A stretch of 45,484 nt of DNA. Origin: Deltaproteobacteria bacterium. Its GTDB lineage: Bacteria; Desulfobacterota; Desulfomonilia; Desulfomonilales; Desulfomonilaceae. The stretch is from the NCBI GenBank assembly GCA_021777225.1, contig JAJYDQ010000032.1, positions 1 to 45,484 of the forward strand, given 5' to 3'. A program made the position numbers and the translations under genes. Of this stretch, positions 25,787 to 34,256 are shown one piece after another. The stretch's first letter is position 1. Each line of letters opens with the position of its first letter. The notes beneath the pieces were generated by a model. It was not told the DNA's origin. It was given only the letters and a program-made list of their open reading frames with translations, and searched no databases.

Positions 25787-26587
25787 GTGATAAAGACTTT
25801 GGTGTCAATTGAAATGGATCTTGCTTCCAGCCTTGCTATCCGTTTTGCGTGTCAACTAGGGGGGGCCATTGATATGGAAATCCACCCTGTTTATGTCAAA
25901 GAGCCACTTTCCCCAGACTCTTCACGGGGCGCAGGCTGGGCGAGTAGAACGTGGGAACGGGAAATCGTAGAAACGGGGAAAGAAGAAATATCTAAAATGA
26001 TCGCCCCGGAAATGGATTTTTGTCCCAAGCTTTATGATCCTAGTGTAATATACGGGGATCGTCATTCAGAAGTAGGTAGAATAGTTCAGGAGGGCCTGTT
26101 CGATCTGTACATAGAAGGGGCCGATTTTACTTGGAGCCACGCAGAACTGTACAAGTTGGCTCATACCAAGTTTTATCAACGGTTAACATGTCCCATAATT
26201 CTAGTCCAATCGCTCAGAAAAATGAAGAAGGTTCTGATATTGTGTTCGGATATAGCAGGAACAGACATTTTAACAAAGACATTTGAAAAAATTTGGAAAG
26301 GATCATCTGTGGGTCTGGTCCTGGCTCATCCTGCGGATTATTTGACTTCGTCCGGAGAAATGGGCCTCAAAGAAAAGGTCCTGGAATTAAGGGGCCTTTT
26401 GGAGAAGGCTGGTTGCGCTGTTGAACAGAAACAGATTGATCCGGAAGTTTTCTCCAATCCCAAGGAAGATTTCGTGAAAGACTTTGATTTAGTGGCACTA
26501 GGATTAGACAGAGCAGTCCGAAAAGACAGTGTTGAGCTGGAATGGCTCAGTTTCGTCAGAACGGCCTCTCTGATAGCATTTTACTGA
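25787..26587 (+). CDS. Divergent tandem universal stress protein-like protein
   Basis: This 266-residue protein with a GTG start (GGGAGG about 8 nt upstream) has two Usp-like halves. The first starts MIKTLVSIEMDLASS and ends CPIILVQS; the second starts KKVLILCSDIAGTD and ends with a short strand at the C-terminus. Strand/helix order fits the Usp fold, but the G-x2-G-x9-G(S/T) nucleotide motif is not present in either half. Assignment rests on the layout and on two flanking Usp genes, so it is moderate. It follows the receiver gene by 73 nt. Confidence 0.65.
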   Translation: MIKTLVSIEMDLASSLAIRFACQLGGAIDMEIHPVYVKEPLSPDSSRGAGWASRTWEREIVETGKEEISKMIAPEMDFCPKLYDPSVIYGDRHSEVGRIVQEGLFDLYIEGADFTWSHAELYKLAHTKFYQRLTCPIILVQSLRKMKKVLILCSDIAGTDILTKTFEKIWKGSSVGLVLAHPADYLTSSGEMGLKEKVLELRGLLEKAGCAVEQKQIDPEVFSNPKEDFVKDFDLVALGLDRAVRKDSVELEWLSFVRTASLIAFY

Positions 26588-26605
26588 GAGCTTAAGGAGA
26601 GCGCC

Positions 26606-27463
26606 ATGAGAATTCTATTTGCGGGAGACGAACATCCGTATAGCGAATACGCCCTTAAGGAAACCGTTAAATTGGCCATGAATACATGGGCGGACGTAAC
26701 CTTGCTGGGGATAAGTCAGGCTACAAATCCGGTTGAAGATACCCAAGTAGGGAAAGCCTTGAGAGGTTATCGAGACACGTTTCTAAATAGCTGGAGCCGT
26801 GAAGATTCCCCATACATACAGGGTGAAGGAAAATATGAGTGGGTCCCGGTTAAAACCGGCGTTGTTGAAGAAATGAAAGTCCTTATGGGCCGCAAAAAGG
26901 ATTTCAAGGTACGGTTGAGGTCTGGGTCGCCTGCGCGAGAGATTTTGACGGAATCTCAGGAAGATGGCAGTGATTTGATTGTGCTTGGTTGCGCAAAAGG
27001 TGCCAAGTGCGAATGGGCAAATTCTCTTCCAGCCCCGCAGCAGGTTGTGGATGACGCTGATTGCTCAGTGCTTCTTGTCAAAGAGCAACAACCGGTAACA
27101 AGGATTGTGGCCTGCCTTGATCAAGGCTATATAAGTCAGGAATCGCTCGAAATGATCAATCAGATGATCACAATTTACAATGCTCGTTTGGATCTGATAG
27201 GGTTAAGCCAAAATGGTGACATGGAGAAATCTGTATACACCAGGCTCATTGAAATCGGAGACTATTACAACGATAGGCAAGTGGAGATAAATACACGCTT
27301 AATGGACATATCCGATTTTGAGCAGTTGATAGCCCAGGAAATCAAACAGGACCTTCTTGCTTTATGGTTGGGCAAGAAATCGCTCCTTAGCCGTTTCTTT
27401 TCCCGGGGTTGGGTGGGGCGATTTGTGAGTAAATGTCCCACGAGCGTTTTAGTGATGAGATAG
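26606..27463 (+). CDS. Tandem universal stress protein
   Basis: The 285-residue protein has two Usp-like halves: MRILFAGDEHPYSEYALKET, then the segment SDLIVLGCAKGA and CSVLLVKEQ close the first; TRIVACLDQGYISQESLEM opens the second, which ends TSVLVMR. The first half keeps the strand-Gly turn (LGCAKG) but not the downstream G(S/T) of the ATP motif. AAGGAG lies before the ATG, and the gene begins 18 nt after its Usp-like neighbour. Probably a cytosolic stress or energy-status protein of the sigma-54 cluster. Confidence 0.78.
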   Translation: MRILFAGDEHPYSEYALKETVKLAMNTWADVTLLGISQATNPVEDTQVGKALRGYRDTFLNSWSREDSPYIQGEGKYEWVPVKTGVVEEMKVLMGRKKDFKVRLRSGSPAREILTESQEDGSDLIVLGCAKGAKCEWANSLPAPQQVVDDADCSVLLVKEQQPVTRIVACLDQGYISQESLEMINQMITIYNARLDLIGLSQNGDMEKSVYTRLIEIGDYYNDRQVEINTRLMDISDFEQLIAQEIKQDLLALWLGKKSLLSRFFSRGWVGRFVSKCPTSVLVMR

Positions 27464-27492
27464 CGCAACAGGCTGGACCATTCTGTGTTACA

Positions 27493-27509
27493 AGTTTCAC
27501 TGTGAAACT
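27493..27509. promoter_or_regulatory. 17-bp perfect palindrome between two Usp genes
   Basis: AGTTTCACTGTGAAACT is a perfect inverted repeat (8 bp arms, 1-nt centre) in the 77-nt gap before the third tandem Usp gene. Its GTTTC/GAAAC half-sites are the same as those of the candidate activator site at 20384-20399, with a 5-nt instead of 6-nt spacer. It could be an operator for an internal promoter. No -24/-12 element is close by. A transcript hairpin is the alternative. Confidence 0.45.
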
Positions 27510-27540
27510 CAAACCGGTCTTGCCGAAGGAGGGTTGAAAC

Positions 27541-28386
27541 ATGAAAGTCCTGGTGGCTGTAGATAAGAATCCGGAGACCTTTACAGGTCTGGAATTCACA
27601 TGCCATTTGCTGGAGGGCCAAAATGCGGTAGTAGACGCGATACATGTAAAACCGGACCTGGCCGACATAGTGGCTGAAGGCTATGCTCCATTTCTTTCCA
27701 AGGGTGGATTGGAAGGAGAGATTGAAGGCGATGTAAAAGAGGTCAAAAGGCAGTTCGAAGACGCCTGCCAATCCTGCCTTTCCGCCAGGATCCCCTGTCG
27801 ACTGGTTATTGAGGAAGGCGACCCGGCTGAAGAAATACTTAACACGGCGGAATCGGAAAAGTATGACATGATTGTCTTGGGCTCACATGAACAATCATAT
27901 TTGAGAGGTTTTCTGTTAGGAGCGGTACACGCCAAGATTTTGCATAATGCTGAACAGCCTGTGCTGATTGTACGACAGTTTCGAGAAATCCACAGGGTCC
28001 TTGTAGTTTATAGAGGTTCGGAAACCGACAAGGCTGCGCTTGAATTTACAGCCCCTTTGCTTGCCGGAAAAGGCGCGGAGATAACGCTTCTCCATGTTCA
28101 GGAGACTGGACAATACGAGAGCGACGAGTTTGCTAGTCAATCTCTTCAGCAGGGCGCTCAAATACTCAGAAAGTTTGATTTTGAACCAATCACCAAAATG
28201 ACCAAAGGGGACTTCGTCGAACAGATCCTCAGGGATGTCGCAGTACACAGATACGATCTCGTAGTCCTCGGGGCATATGGACATAAGAGGCCGAAATATC
28301 TCAAGCTGTTGAGCGACGAAGCCCTGAACCTGGCCCGGTTGACAACTCGACCGATCCTGGTATTTAGGGAAAAGACAAGATCTTGA
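27541..28386 (+). CDS. Tandem universal stress protein
   Basis: The 281-residue protein has two clear Usp domains. The first runs from MKVLVAVDKNPE to QPVLIVRQF with a partial ATP motif (GSHEQSYLRGFLLGAV). The second runs from IHRVLVVYRGSETDKAALEF to RPILVFREK with GAYGHKRPKYLKLL. In both, some glycines of G-x2-G-x9-G(S/T) are replaced, so nucleotide binding is uncertain. GAAGGAGG lies about 8 nt before the ATG. It is the most typical Usp of the four in this cluster. The methyltransferase gene starts 3 nt after its stop. Confidence 0.88.
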   Translation: MKVLVAVDKNPETFTGLEFTCHLLEGQNAVVDAIHVKPDLADIVAEGYAPFLSKGGLEGEIEGDVKEVKRQFEDACQSCLSARIPCRLVIEEGDPAEEILNTAESEKYDMIVLGSHEQSYLRGFLLGAVHAKILHNAEQPVLIVRQFREIHRVLVVYRGSETDKAALEFTAPLLAGKGAEITLLHVQETGQYESDEFASQSLQQGAQILRKFDFEPITKMTKGDFVEQILRDVAVHRYDLVVLGAYGHKRPKYLKLLSDEALNLARLTTRPILVFREKTRS

Positions 28387-28389
28387 TGT

Positions 28390-30120
28390 ATGGGTCCTGA
28401 AAGATCAGATAAAGAAACTCCCCAAAGGAATTTAGACCCCAAGGCTAATCTATCGGAAAATCTTCTTAATATACCAGCGTCAGTCGCGCCCGAGGTTGAA
28501 CTCCTCTGGCGCGGAAAAACACGTCATAAAAATCGGAAAGTTGACGCTCTTCGTTTGGTAGAGCGTGTTCACATTATTCCCAATTTATGCGCAGGGACTC
28601 TTCGAAGGTCAAAATCCGCCCAAGACCCCTGGAATAATAAACTGATCCGGGGAGATAATAGATTGGTTATGAGTTCCCTTCTTACAGATCGCATGCGAAG
28701 AGAAATTGATGATGTCGGAGGGATTAAGCTCATATACATTGATCCTCCATTCCTGGTTGGTTCCGATTACAAAATGACTCTTCTGATTGGTGAGGATAAT
28801 CAGGATCGGCCCAACATTGTTCAGGAGTTCGCATATAAGGATTCCTGGGAGGCGGGGCCCAGCGCATATCTGGACATGATGTACGAACGTCTTTGGCTCA
28901 TAAATGAACTTCTTGCTGATGACGGGAGCATTTGGGTTCATTGTGATTGGAAGGCCAATTTTATGTTGCGGTCTATTCTGGACGAGGTTTTTGGATCAAC
29001 AGCCTTTCGAAACGAGATAATCTGGTATTACACTAATAAAATCCCTGACACACGCAAGCGTCAGTATACAAACGCCACAGATACAATTTTTTATTATTGT
29101 AAATCAGACAGGAGCATTTTTAACTGGCAATTTGAAAAGAGAGAAAAACCGATAAGAGTTTCCCGGATGCAGAAAGTGGAAGGGAAAAAGATTTATCCCA
29201 AAGGGCCAGATGGGAAATGCGTTTATGTAACTCGTGAAGAAAGGACCGCGGACAACGTCTGGAAGTTCCCACTGTTACACGCTCACCCGGAAATGTGGGG
29301 ATATCCTACTCAAAAACCCATGCGACTTTTGGAAAGAATCATGCTCACTGGAACTAACGAAGGTGACTTGGTGGCAGATTTCTTCTGCGGTTCTGGGACT
29401 TCACTGGAAGTTGCCCAAAGATTGGGCAGAAAGTGGATAGGCTGCGACTTGGGCAAAATTGCCGTTCATGTATGTCGCAAACGTATGGTCAAGACCCTTA
29501 ATGAAGTAATGCGCCTGTCAGAGAAAGTATTTGGGTTCGATGTGCTTGAAGCGGAAGAACCAGAAGACTTGAAACTTAAGAAAGCTGCTAACGCAGTTCC
29601 TGTAAATGATTATCACAGAGGCGAATATAACTTGGCCAAAGATCTCGCCTATTTCAAAGTAAATATTTCAATCAATGCTCTCACAGTCTCGGTCACTCTA
29701 GTTGATTTTTGTGCGCTTTCTGGTAGAACCATAAATGAGATTTTCCAATTCAAAGGGAAAACTGGTTCGTCAAGAATTATTCTGGACAATGGGCAATTGG
29801 TGAAAATCGTCAACAAAAAGGATGGCAGTGAACAAAGGTGTTTGCTTACTCAAAAATGGAGTGACTGGATCGACTGTTGGGCTGTGGATTTTGAATATGG
29901 CGCGGCTCAATTGCAATCAGGGGAACAGCCAAGAGTTGAGCCGGATGGACCTATTTTCAACAGTGTCTGGCACAGTTTCCGGACGCCGAAGCGTCGATCC
30001 ATTGAATTATCAAGCCCGACATGGGAATATGAATGTCCTGGAAATTACAATATTGCGGTCAAAGTCATCGACATATTCGGCAATGAAACATTTCAAGTGT
30101 TAGGAATAGAAGTCCTTTAA
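28390..30120 (+). CDS. Site-specific DNA methyltransferase (amino-methylating, beta-type order) without a restriction partner
   Basis: The 576-residue protein has the catalytic motif IV DPPF (about 118-121) before the S-adenosylmethionine motif I DFFCGSGT (about 330-337). That is the order of beta-class N6-adenine / N4-cytosine methyltransferases such as type III Mod subunits. The region between holds the target-recognition part. The last 150 residues are a beta-rich tail ending YECPGNYNIAVKVIDIFGNE, which looks like a PKD-type beta-sandwich strand pattern. No restriction (Res) or helicase gene follows; ABC transporter genes do. It starts 3 nt after a Usp gene with a weak ribosome site, so it may be translationally coupled. 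It could be an orphan regulatory methylase; the target sequence is unknown. Confidence 0.88.
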   Translation: MGPERSDKETPQRNLDPKANLSENLLNIPASVAPEVELLWRGKTRHKNRKVDALRLVERVHIIPNLCAGTLRRSKSAQDPWNNKLIRGDNRLVMSSLLTDRMRREIDDVGGIKLIYIDPPFLVGSDYKMTLLIGEDNQDRPNIVQEFAYKDSWEAGPSAYLDMMYERLWLINELLADDGSIWVHCDWKANFMLRSILDEVFGSTAFRNEIIWYYTNKIPDTRKRQYTNATDTIFYYCKSDRSIFNWQFEKREKPIRVSRMQKVEGKKIYPKGPDGKCVYVTREERTADNVWKFPLLHAHPEMWGYPTQKPMRLLERIMLTGTNEGDLVADFFCGSGTSLEVAQRLGRKWIGCDLGKIAVHVCRKRMVKTLNEVMRLSEKVFGFDVLEAEEPEDLKLKKAANAVPVNDYHRGEYNLAKDLAYFKVNISINALTVSVTLVDFCALSGRTINEIFQFKGKTGSSRIILDNGQLVKIVNKKDGSEQRCLLTQKWSDWIDCWAVDFEYGAAQLQSGEQPRVEPDGPIFNSVWHSFRTPKRRSIELSSPTWEYECPGNYNIAVKVIDIFGNETFQVLGIEVL

Positions 30121-30167
30121 ATTCTAATTCTTTGTCCCATGTTCATTTTAGGAAAGGAGATGTCGGC

Positions 30168-31445
30168 ATGAAGAAAATCTTTCTAACGGCTAATCTGGTT
30201 ATCGGCTTGCTAATGGCCCTTCTTATCGGGGTATCGTGTGCTGCGGATCCCATTTTGATTGGTGTGCCGACCGCTGAAACCTCGGTCGAGGGGAAAGAAT
30301 CTATTAAAGCCGTTCAGATGGCCGTTAATGAGATCAACGACAAAGGTGGAGTCAAAGTCGGTCAGGAAAAGAGACTTTTACAGGTTGTTGTCTCAGATCT
30401 AAGAGACGCTTCCGCAGGAGTGCCGGTTTCTGAGGCTCTACTAGGTCTGGAAAAAATTATCACCGAGAAAAAGGTTAACGCAATCTTGGTCGGCCCCTTC
30501 AGGTCCGAATCACTTCTCGCTGGTATGGACATCATAGCGAAGCATAAGGTTCCGCTTCTGGAGACCATCGCCATGTCTCCCAAATTCGAAGAAAAGGTCA
30601 AAGAAGATCCTGTCAAATACAAGCATTGTTTTCGAGTTTGTCTGAACGCTCAGTCTCTGGTTGGCTATCTTGCTCAGACATTGGGGTTCATGAAAGAGGA
30701 ATTCGGCTTCGAAAAACTCTATGTCATGACTCAGGATGTACTGTGGGCAAAGGCGACCGGCCAAGGCGTCACTAAAGTCGCTACTTCAAAAATGGGCATT
30801 GAACTCGTGGGGTCAGAGACGTATCCGACCGGAGCTTCCGATTTTTCACCCGGTTTAATGAAGGCCAAGATGAAAAACGCTCAAGTTATAATGCCGATAT
30901 TTGATATGCCCCAAAGTGGAATCCTGCTCAAGCAATGGAAATCACAAAAGATACCTGGAATGCTTTGCGGATTCATCTCACCCATGACTGGTCCGGGGGC
31001 CTGGAAGATTTTTGAAGGTAAAATCGGCGGCCTGATCAACTCCAATTTTGAATTAGGTAGCGCCATCCCTGTCGAAAAATATCCCCCAGCAACCAAATTC
31101 TACAATGATTATCAAAAAAAGTTTGGGGTTCCTATGGAAGCTGGACATGGCCCCGCTCCTTCTTATGACTCCGTTTATATCTTTGCCGAGGCGGTTGAAC
31201 GGGCCGGTTCACTTGATCCTGACAAGGTAGCCGATGAAATCAAGAAAACCGATCGAGTAGGGGTCATTGGACGAATAAAATTCAACGAAGGTAACCAGGT
31301 AATATATGGAGCCGATCCCAAAGAGACCGCCGCCGGTTGTGTCTATCAGTGGACGGATGATGGGAAAAGGGTAATAGTGTTTCCTAAATCCATAGCAGAA
31401 GGGAAAGTAGCCCTTCCGGAATGGATGAAAGCGGCCAAGAAATAG
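30168..31445 (+). CDS. ABC transporter periplasmic substrate-binding protein, branched-chain amino acid type
   Basis: From the ATG at 30168 (AAAGGAG about 10 nt upstream) the 425-residue protein starts with the signal peptide MKKIFLTANLVIGLLMALLI, likely cut near SCAA-DP. It continues as a Peripla_BP_6 (LivK-like) fold: ILIGVPTAETSVEGKESIKA, AVNEINDKGG, and the hinge and second lobe with YDSVYIFAEAVERAG. The upstream frame start at 30132 would put 12 polar residues before the signal peptide and is rejected. Such proteins bind branched-chain amino acids, but relatives in anaerobes also bind aromatic or carboxylic acids. The other four transporter genes follow. Confidence 0.92.
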   Translation: MKKIFLTANLVIGLLMALLIGVSCAADPILIGVPTAETSVEGKESIKAVQMAVNEINDKGGVKVGQEKRLLQVVVSDLRDASAGVPVSEALLGLEKIITEKKVNAILVGPFRSESLLAGMDIIAKHKVPLLETIAMSPKFEEKVKEDPVKYKHCFRVCLNAQSLVGYLAQTLGFMKEEFGFEKLYVMTQDVLWAKATGQGVTKVATSKMGIELVGSETYPTGASDFSPGLMKAKMKNAQVIMPIFDMPQSGILLKQWKSQKIPGMLCGFISPMTGPGAWKIFEGKIGGLINSNFELGSAIPVEKYPPATKFYNDYQKKFGVPMEAGHGPAPSYDSVYIFAEAVERAGSLDPDKVADEIKKTDRVGVIGRIKFNEGNQVIYGADPKETAAGCVYQWTDDGKRVIVFPKSIAEGKVALPEWMKAAKK

Positions 31446-31556
31446 ACGCGAAGTTCGATTGTTACGTCGGGCTAGGGTTTGTATACGCCCTGAGAGCATC
31501 AAGTCGTCCTCGGGGCGTAAATTCTCGGAAAGTTATCGTTAGCAAGGAACGAGGCC

Positions 31557-32429
31557 ATGTGGGAAGTCGCTTTAATATACGGCTTTATCAATAGTGTAAT
31601 ACTCGCTTTAACAGCCCTTGGTTTCAGCTTGACCTTTGGTATAAGTGGCGTGTCGAATTTTGCCTATGGAGCCATGTACATCTTTGCAGGATTCGCATCG
31701 TGGCTGTTTTTAAACAAACTGGCGCTTCCATTCTTTCTGTCCGCTGCAATTGCGGTATTTTTGACAGCTCTTCTAGGAGCCGCAATGTATCGCTTCGTTT
31801 TGCTCCGAGTTCGCGGTCTTGTGATTTCAGAAGTCATAGCCACTTTCGGCGTTGGTTTAATAATTCTCGAACTTTTTCGTTACCTTGGATTCTCAGGCTT
31901 CGAATACACTCTTCCTGTATTTACTGATGGCAGTCTACTCATCGGCAATACCTACGTAGATTATCAGCGGATCTGGATCGTGGGAGTTGGCATAGTGTTG
32001 GCCATTGGCCTTTATCTATTTACCCACTATACAAAGATTGGGCTTGCTTTCCGAGGCATCGCCCAGGATGAGCATACAGCCCTGTCTCTAGGAATCAATT
32101 CTGATCGAATTGCTGGATTGAGTGTCGCGTTCGGGTCCGGCCTGGCAGCCGTAGCCGCAATACTGATACTGCCCCGTGGAACGATCGCTGTGAACGATGG
32201 ATATGATGTTCTGATAAACGCAATGGCGGTATGTATAATTGGTGGGCTGGGGAGTTCTGTTGGCGTTGTGTTGGCTTCATTTCTCATTGGATACGCTCAG
32301 ATAATGACTGACATATTGTCCGGCCCGCATTGGAAAATGATCATATCTCTGATTGCGATTCTTCTGATACTGGTGGTCAAGCCTTCCGGCCTTCTTGGTA
32401 AACAAAAAGAGCTGGAAGAACGAATATAG
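31557..32429 (+). CDS. Branched-chain-type ABC transporter permease (LivH-like)
   Basis: The 290-residue protein has about eight membrane helices and the LivH features NSVILALTALGFSLTFGISG at the N-terminus and GLGSSVGVVLASFLIGYAQ near residue 235. The coupling-helix region FRGIAQDEHTALSLGIN (about 163-180) contacts the ATPase. AAGGAACGAGG precedes the ATG. It pairs with the LivM-like permease 49 nt downstream. Confidence 0.93.
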   Translation: MWEVALIYGFINSVILALTALGFSLTFGISGVSNFAYGAMYIFAGFASWLFLNKLALPFFLSAAIAVFLTALLGAAMYRFVLLRVRGLVISEVIATFGVGLIILELFRYLGFSGFEYTLPVFTDGSLLIGNTYVDYQRIWIVGVGIVLAIGLYLFTHYTKIGLAFRGIAQDEHTALSLGINSDRIAGLSVAFGSGLAAVAAILILPRGTIAVNDGYDVLINAMAVCIIGGLGSSVGVVLASFLIGYAQIMTDILSGPHWKMIISLIAILLILVVKPSGLLGKQKELEERI

Positions 32430-32478
32430 AGTTTTCATGTATCGAGAATAATAACGATGCTTTGAGAGTGGCGCTCAG

Positions 32479-33486
32479 GTGAAACAAAAGAGAAAGGAAA
32501 GAATAGACAGAGGGATCAAAGCCAGATCCGACGACGTGTTCTCACTAAACTCGTTTCGCGAGATGCTTTATGTGGCTGTTCCTCCACTAGCTCCGGTCCT
32601 TTTGCTGGTCATATTGCCTCTTGTTCTGCCTTCTTACTGGCAGAAAGTCTTGATCTCCACGTGTGTTTTTGCGCTACTTGCAATGAGTTGGGACTTTCTT
32701 GTCGGCGTCGGAATGGTATCGCTTGGCCAGGCCCTGTTTTTTGGCGTCGGATCATATATCGCAGGGGTTTCGAACAAAATCCTTGGAGTACCTATCTGGA
32801 TCGATCTCCCAATTGCTACGGTTCTGGGAGGACTTATCTGCACGGTCCTGTTAACGCCGGTCCTGAGGTTGCGAGGCGTCTACTTTTCCATGGTGACCCT
32901 CGTTTTGCCGTTGATGCTGGAACGTATCATTGAGGCCGCGGGCATATTTGGAGGCACAGAAGGAATAACCGGTATCAAGACATTCGCCAATCCCTTTGTC
33001 GAATCGTACGTGATTGTTTTAGTGACACTTTTTGCCCTATTCGCCTTCAGACGTCTGGTCACAACTGATTACGGCCTTGTCCTCAAAGCCATAAAGGACA
33101 ATGACAGAGCTGTTATGAGCGTTGGAATCAACATCTATTGGATGAAGGCTCAGGCACTGTTTATAACAGGGTGTGTAGGCTCTTTTTGCGGGGCTTTTCT
33201 AACCCATGTTTACGGGTTTGTAGGCATGCCTTCTTTTGCGCTTGACTATTCAATTCTGCCTCTATCCGCTGCTGTCGTAGGAGGCATGGGAACCTTCGCC
33301 GGCTCCTTTATCGGCGCTTTCATTCTCGTCCCCCTGTCTGAAGCGCTTCGAGGCATCGGAGGGTTGAGAATAGTGCTGTATTCTTTTTTCCTGGTGGTCT
33401 TTATTGTCGCTTTGCCAGAAGGTATTTTCCACTACATCCAAAGGAAGTATCAGCAATTCGAAAGATGGGTCGAAGTTGACAAATGA
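32479..33486 (+). CDS. Branched-chain-type ABC transporter permease (LivM-like)
   Basis: The 335-residue protein opens with a basic cytosolic stretch. LivM-type membrane helices follow, with LAMSWDFLVGVGMVSLGQAL, RGVYFSMVTLVLPLMLERI, the coupling helix LKAIKDNDRAVMSVGIN and AAVVGGMGTFAGSFIGAF. The assigned start is a GTG without a good ribosome site; a later start near 32560 (MLYVAVPP) cannot be excluded. Its last codon overlaps the ATPase start by 4 nt (ATGA), a sign of coupling. Confidence 0.92.
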   Translation: MKQKRKERIDRGIKARSDDVFSLNSFREMLYVAVPPLAPVLLLVILPLVLPSYWQKVLISTCVFALLAMSWDFLVGVGMVSLGQALFFGVGSYIAGVSNKILGVPIWIDLPIATVLGGLICTVLLTPVLRLRGVYFSMVTLVLPLMLERIIEAAGIFGGTEGITGIKTFANPFVESYVIVLVTLFALFAFRRLVTTDYGLVLKAIKDNDRAVMSVGINIYWMKAQALFITGCVGSFCGAFLTHVYGFVGMPSFALDYSILPLSAAVVGGMGTFAGSFIGAFILVPLSEALRGIGGLRIVLYSFFLVVFIVALPEGIFHYIQRKYQQFERWVEVDK

Positions 33487-34256
33487 ATGATCAGAATAAA
33501 CGTCAAAATGACGCAGACCCGATTTTGCGAGTCGAAAACATTAGCAAGAGCTTTGGGGGTGTTAAAGCAGTCGTCGGTGTAAATTTTGATCTTCATGAAG
33601 GGCAATTGCTAGGCGTAATCGGCCCGAACGGATCAGGAAAAACCACTCTTGTCAATCTCATAACGGGATTCCTGAAGCCGGATCAAGGCAAGATAGTGTA
33701 CAAGGGAAAAGACATTAACGGTTGGGCACCATATCGAATCGCCAGGGTGGGCATAGCCAGAACATTTCAGATGATTCGACCCTTTGCTGAACTGCCTTCA
33801 TTCAAAAACTTGATCATCCCCCTGTATTCTCCCCGAGTCAAGGCGCTGTCCGGAGGTCAATACGGTGATCTTGACGCTGTGGCGAAAGATTACCTGGAAG
33901 AAGTGGGCTTTGAACGGGAATCCGCAGTAACATACAAAGCCGCCGGGAGTTTGCCTCATGGGTACCTAAAGCGATTGGAACTTGCTAAATGCCTCGCCCT
34001 GCGTTCTGACCTGATAATTCTTGATGAGTTGTTTTCAGGTCTCAGCATCGCTGAATTGGCGAGCATTGTTCCGATAATAGAAAAACTTGTTTCAGAGGGA
34101 AAGACAGTAATCATGATAGAGCATCGGCTACGCGAACTATTCAGGATTGCAGACCGTGTTGTTGTCCTCAATTATGGTAGTGTTATAGCTGATGGCATAC
34201 CTTGTGAAGTAATGGAAAGGTCTGAAGTCAGAAAGGCTTATCTGGGATCAGAATAG
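33483..34256 (+). CDS. Branched-chain-type ABC transporter ATPase (LivG-like)
   Basis: The 257-residue protein has Walker A GPNGSGKTT, Walker B LIILDE with the catalytic Glu, and the switch His in IEHRL. The ABC signature is degenerate: where LivG proteins usually read LSYGQQ it reads LPHGYLKRLE. The segment between is longer than in typical ABC ATPases, as usual for LivG. Coupled to livM by a 4-nt overlap; the LivF-like ATPase follows with no gap. Confidence 0.92.
   Translation: MNDQNKRQNDADPILRVENISKSFGGVKAVVGVNFDLHEGQLLGVIGPNGSGKTTLVNLITGFLKPDQGKIVYKGKDINGWAPYRIARVGIARTFQMIRPFAELPSFKNLIIPLYSPRVKALSGGQYGDLDAVAKDYLEEVGFERESAVTYKAAGSLPHGYLKRLELAKCLALRSDLIILDELFSGLSIAELASIVPIIEKLVSEGKTVIMIEHRLRELFRIADRVVVLNYGSVIADGIPCEVMERSEVRKAYLGSE

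Noticed and set aside
27265-27771. 168-codon minus-strand frame across two Usp genes
   Set aside because: Shadow of two confident plus-strand genes with no ribosome site or recognisable domain.
30215-30250. Lipobox in the substrate-binding protein's signal peptide (Cys in GVSCAAD)
   Set aside because: The -3 residue is Gly rather than Leu/Val/Ile; signal peptidase I cleavage after SCAA-like residues is more likely.
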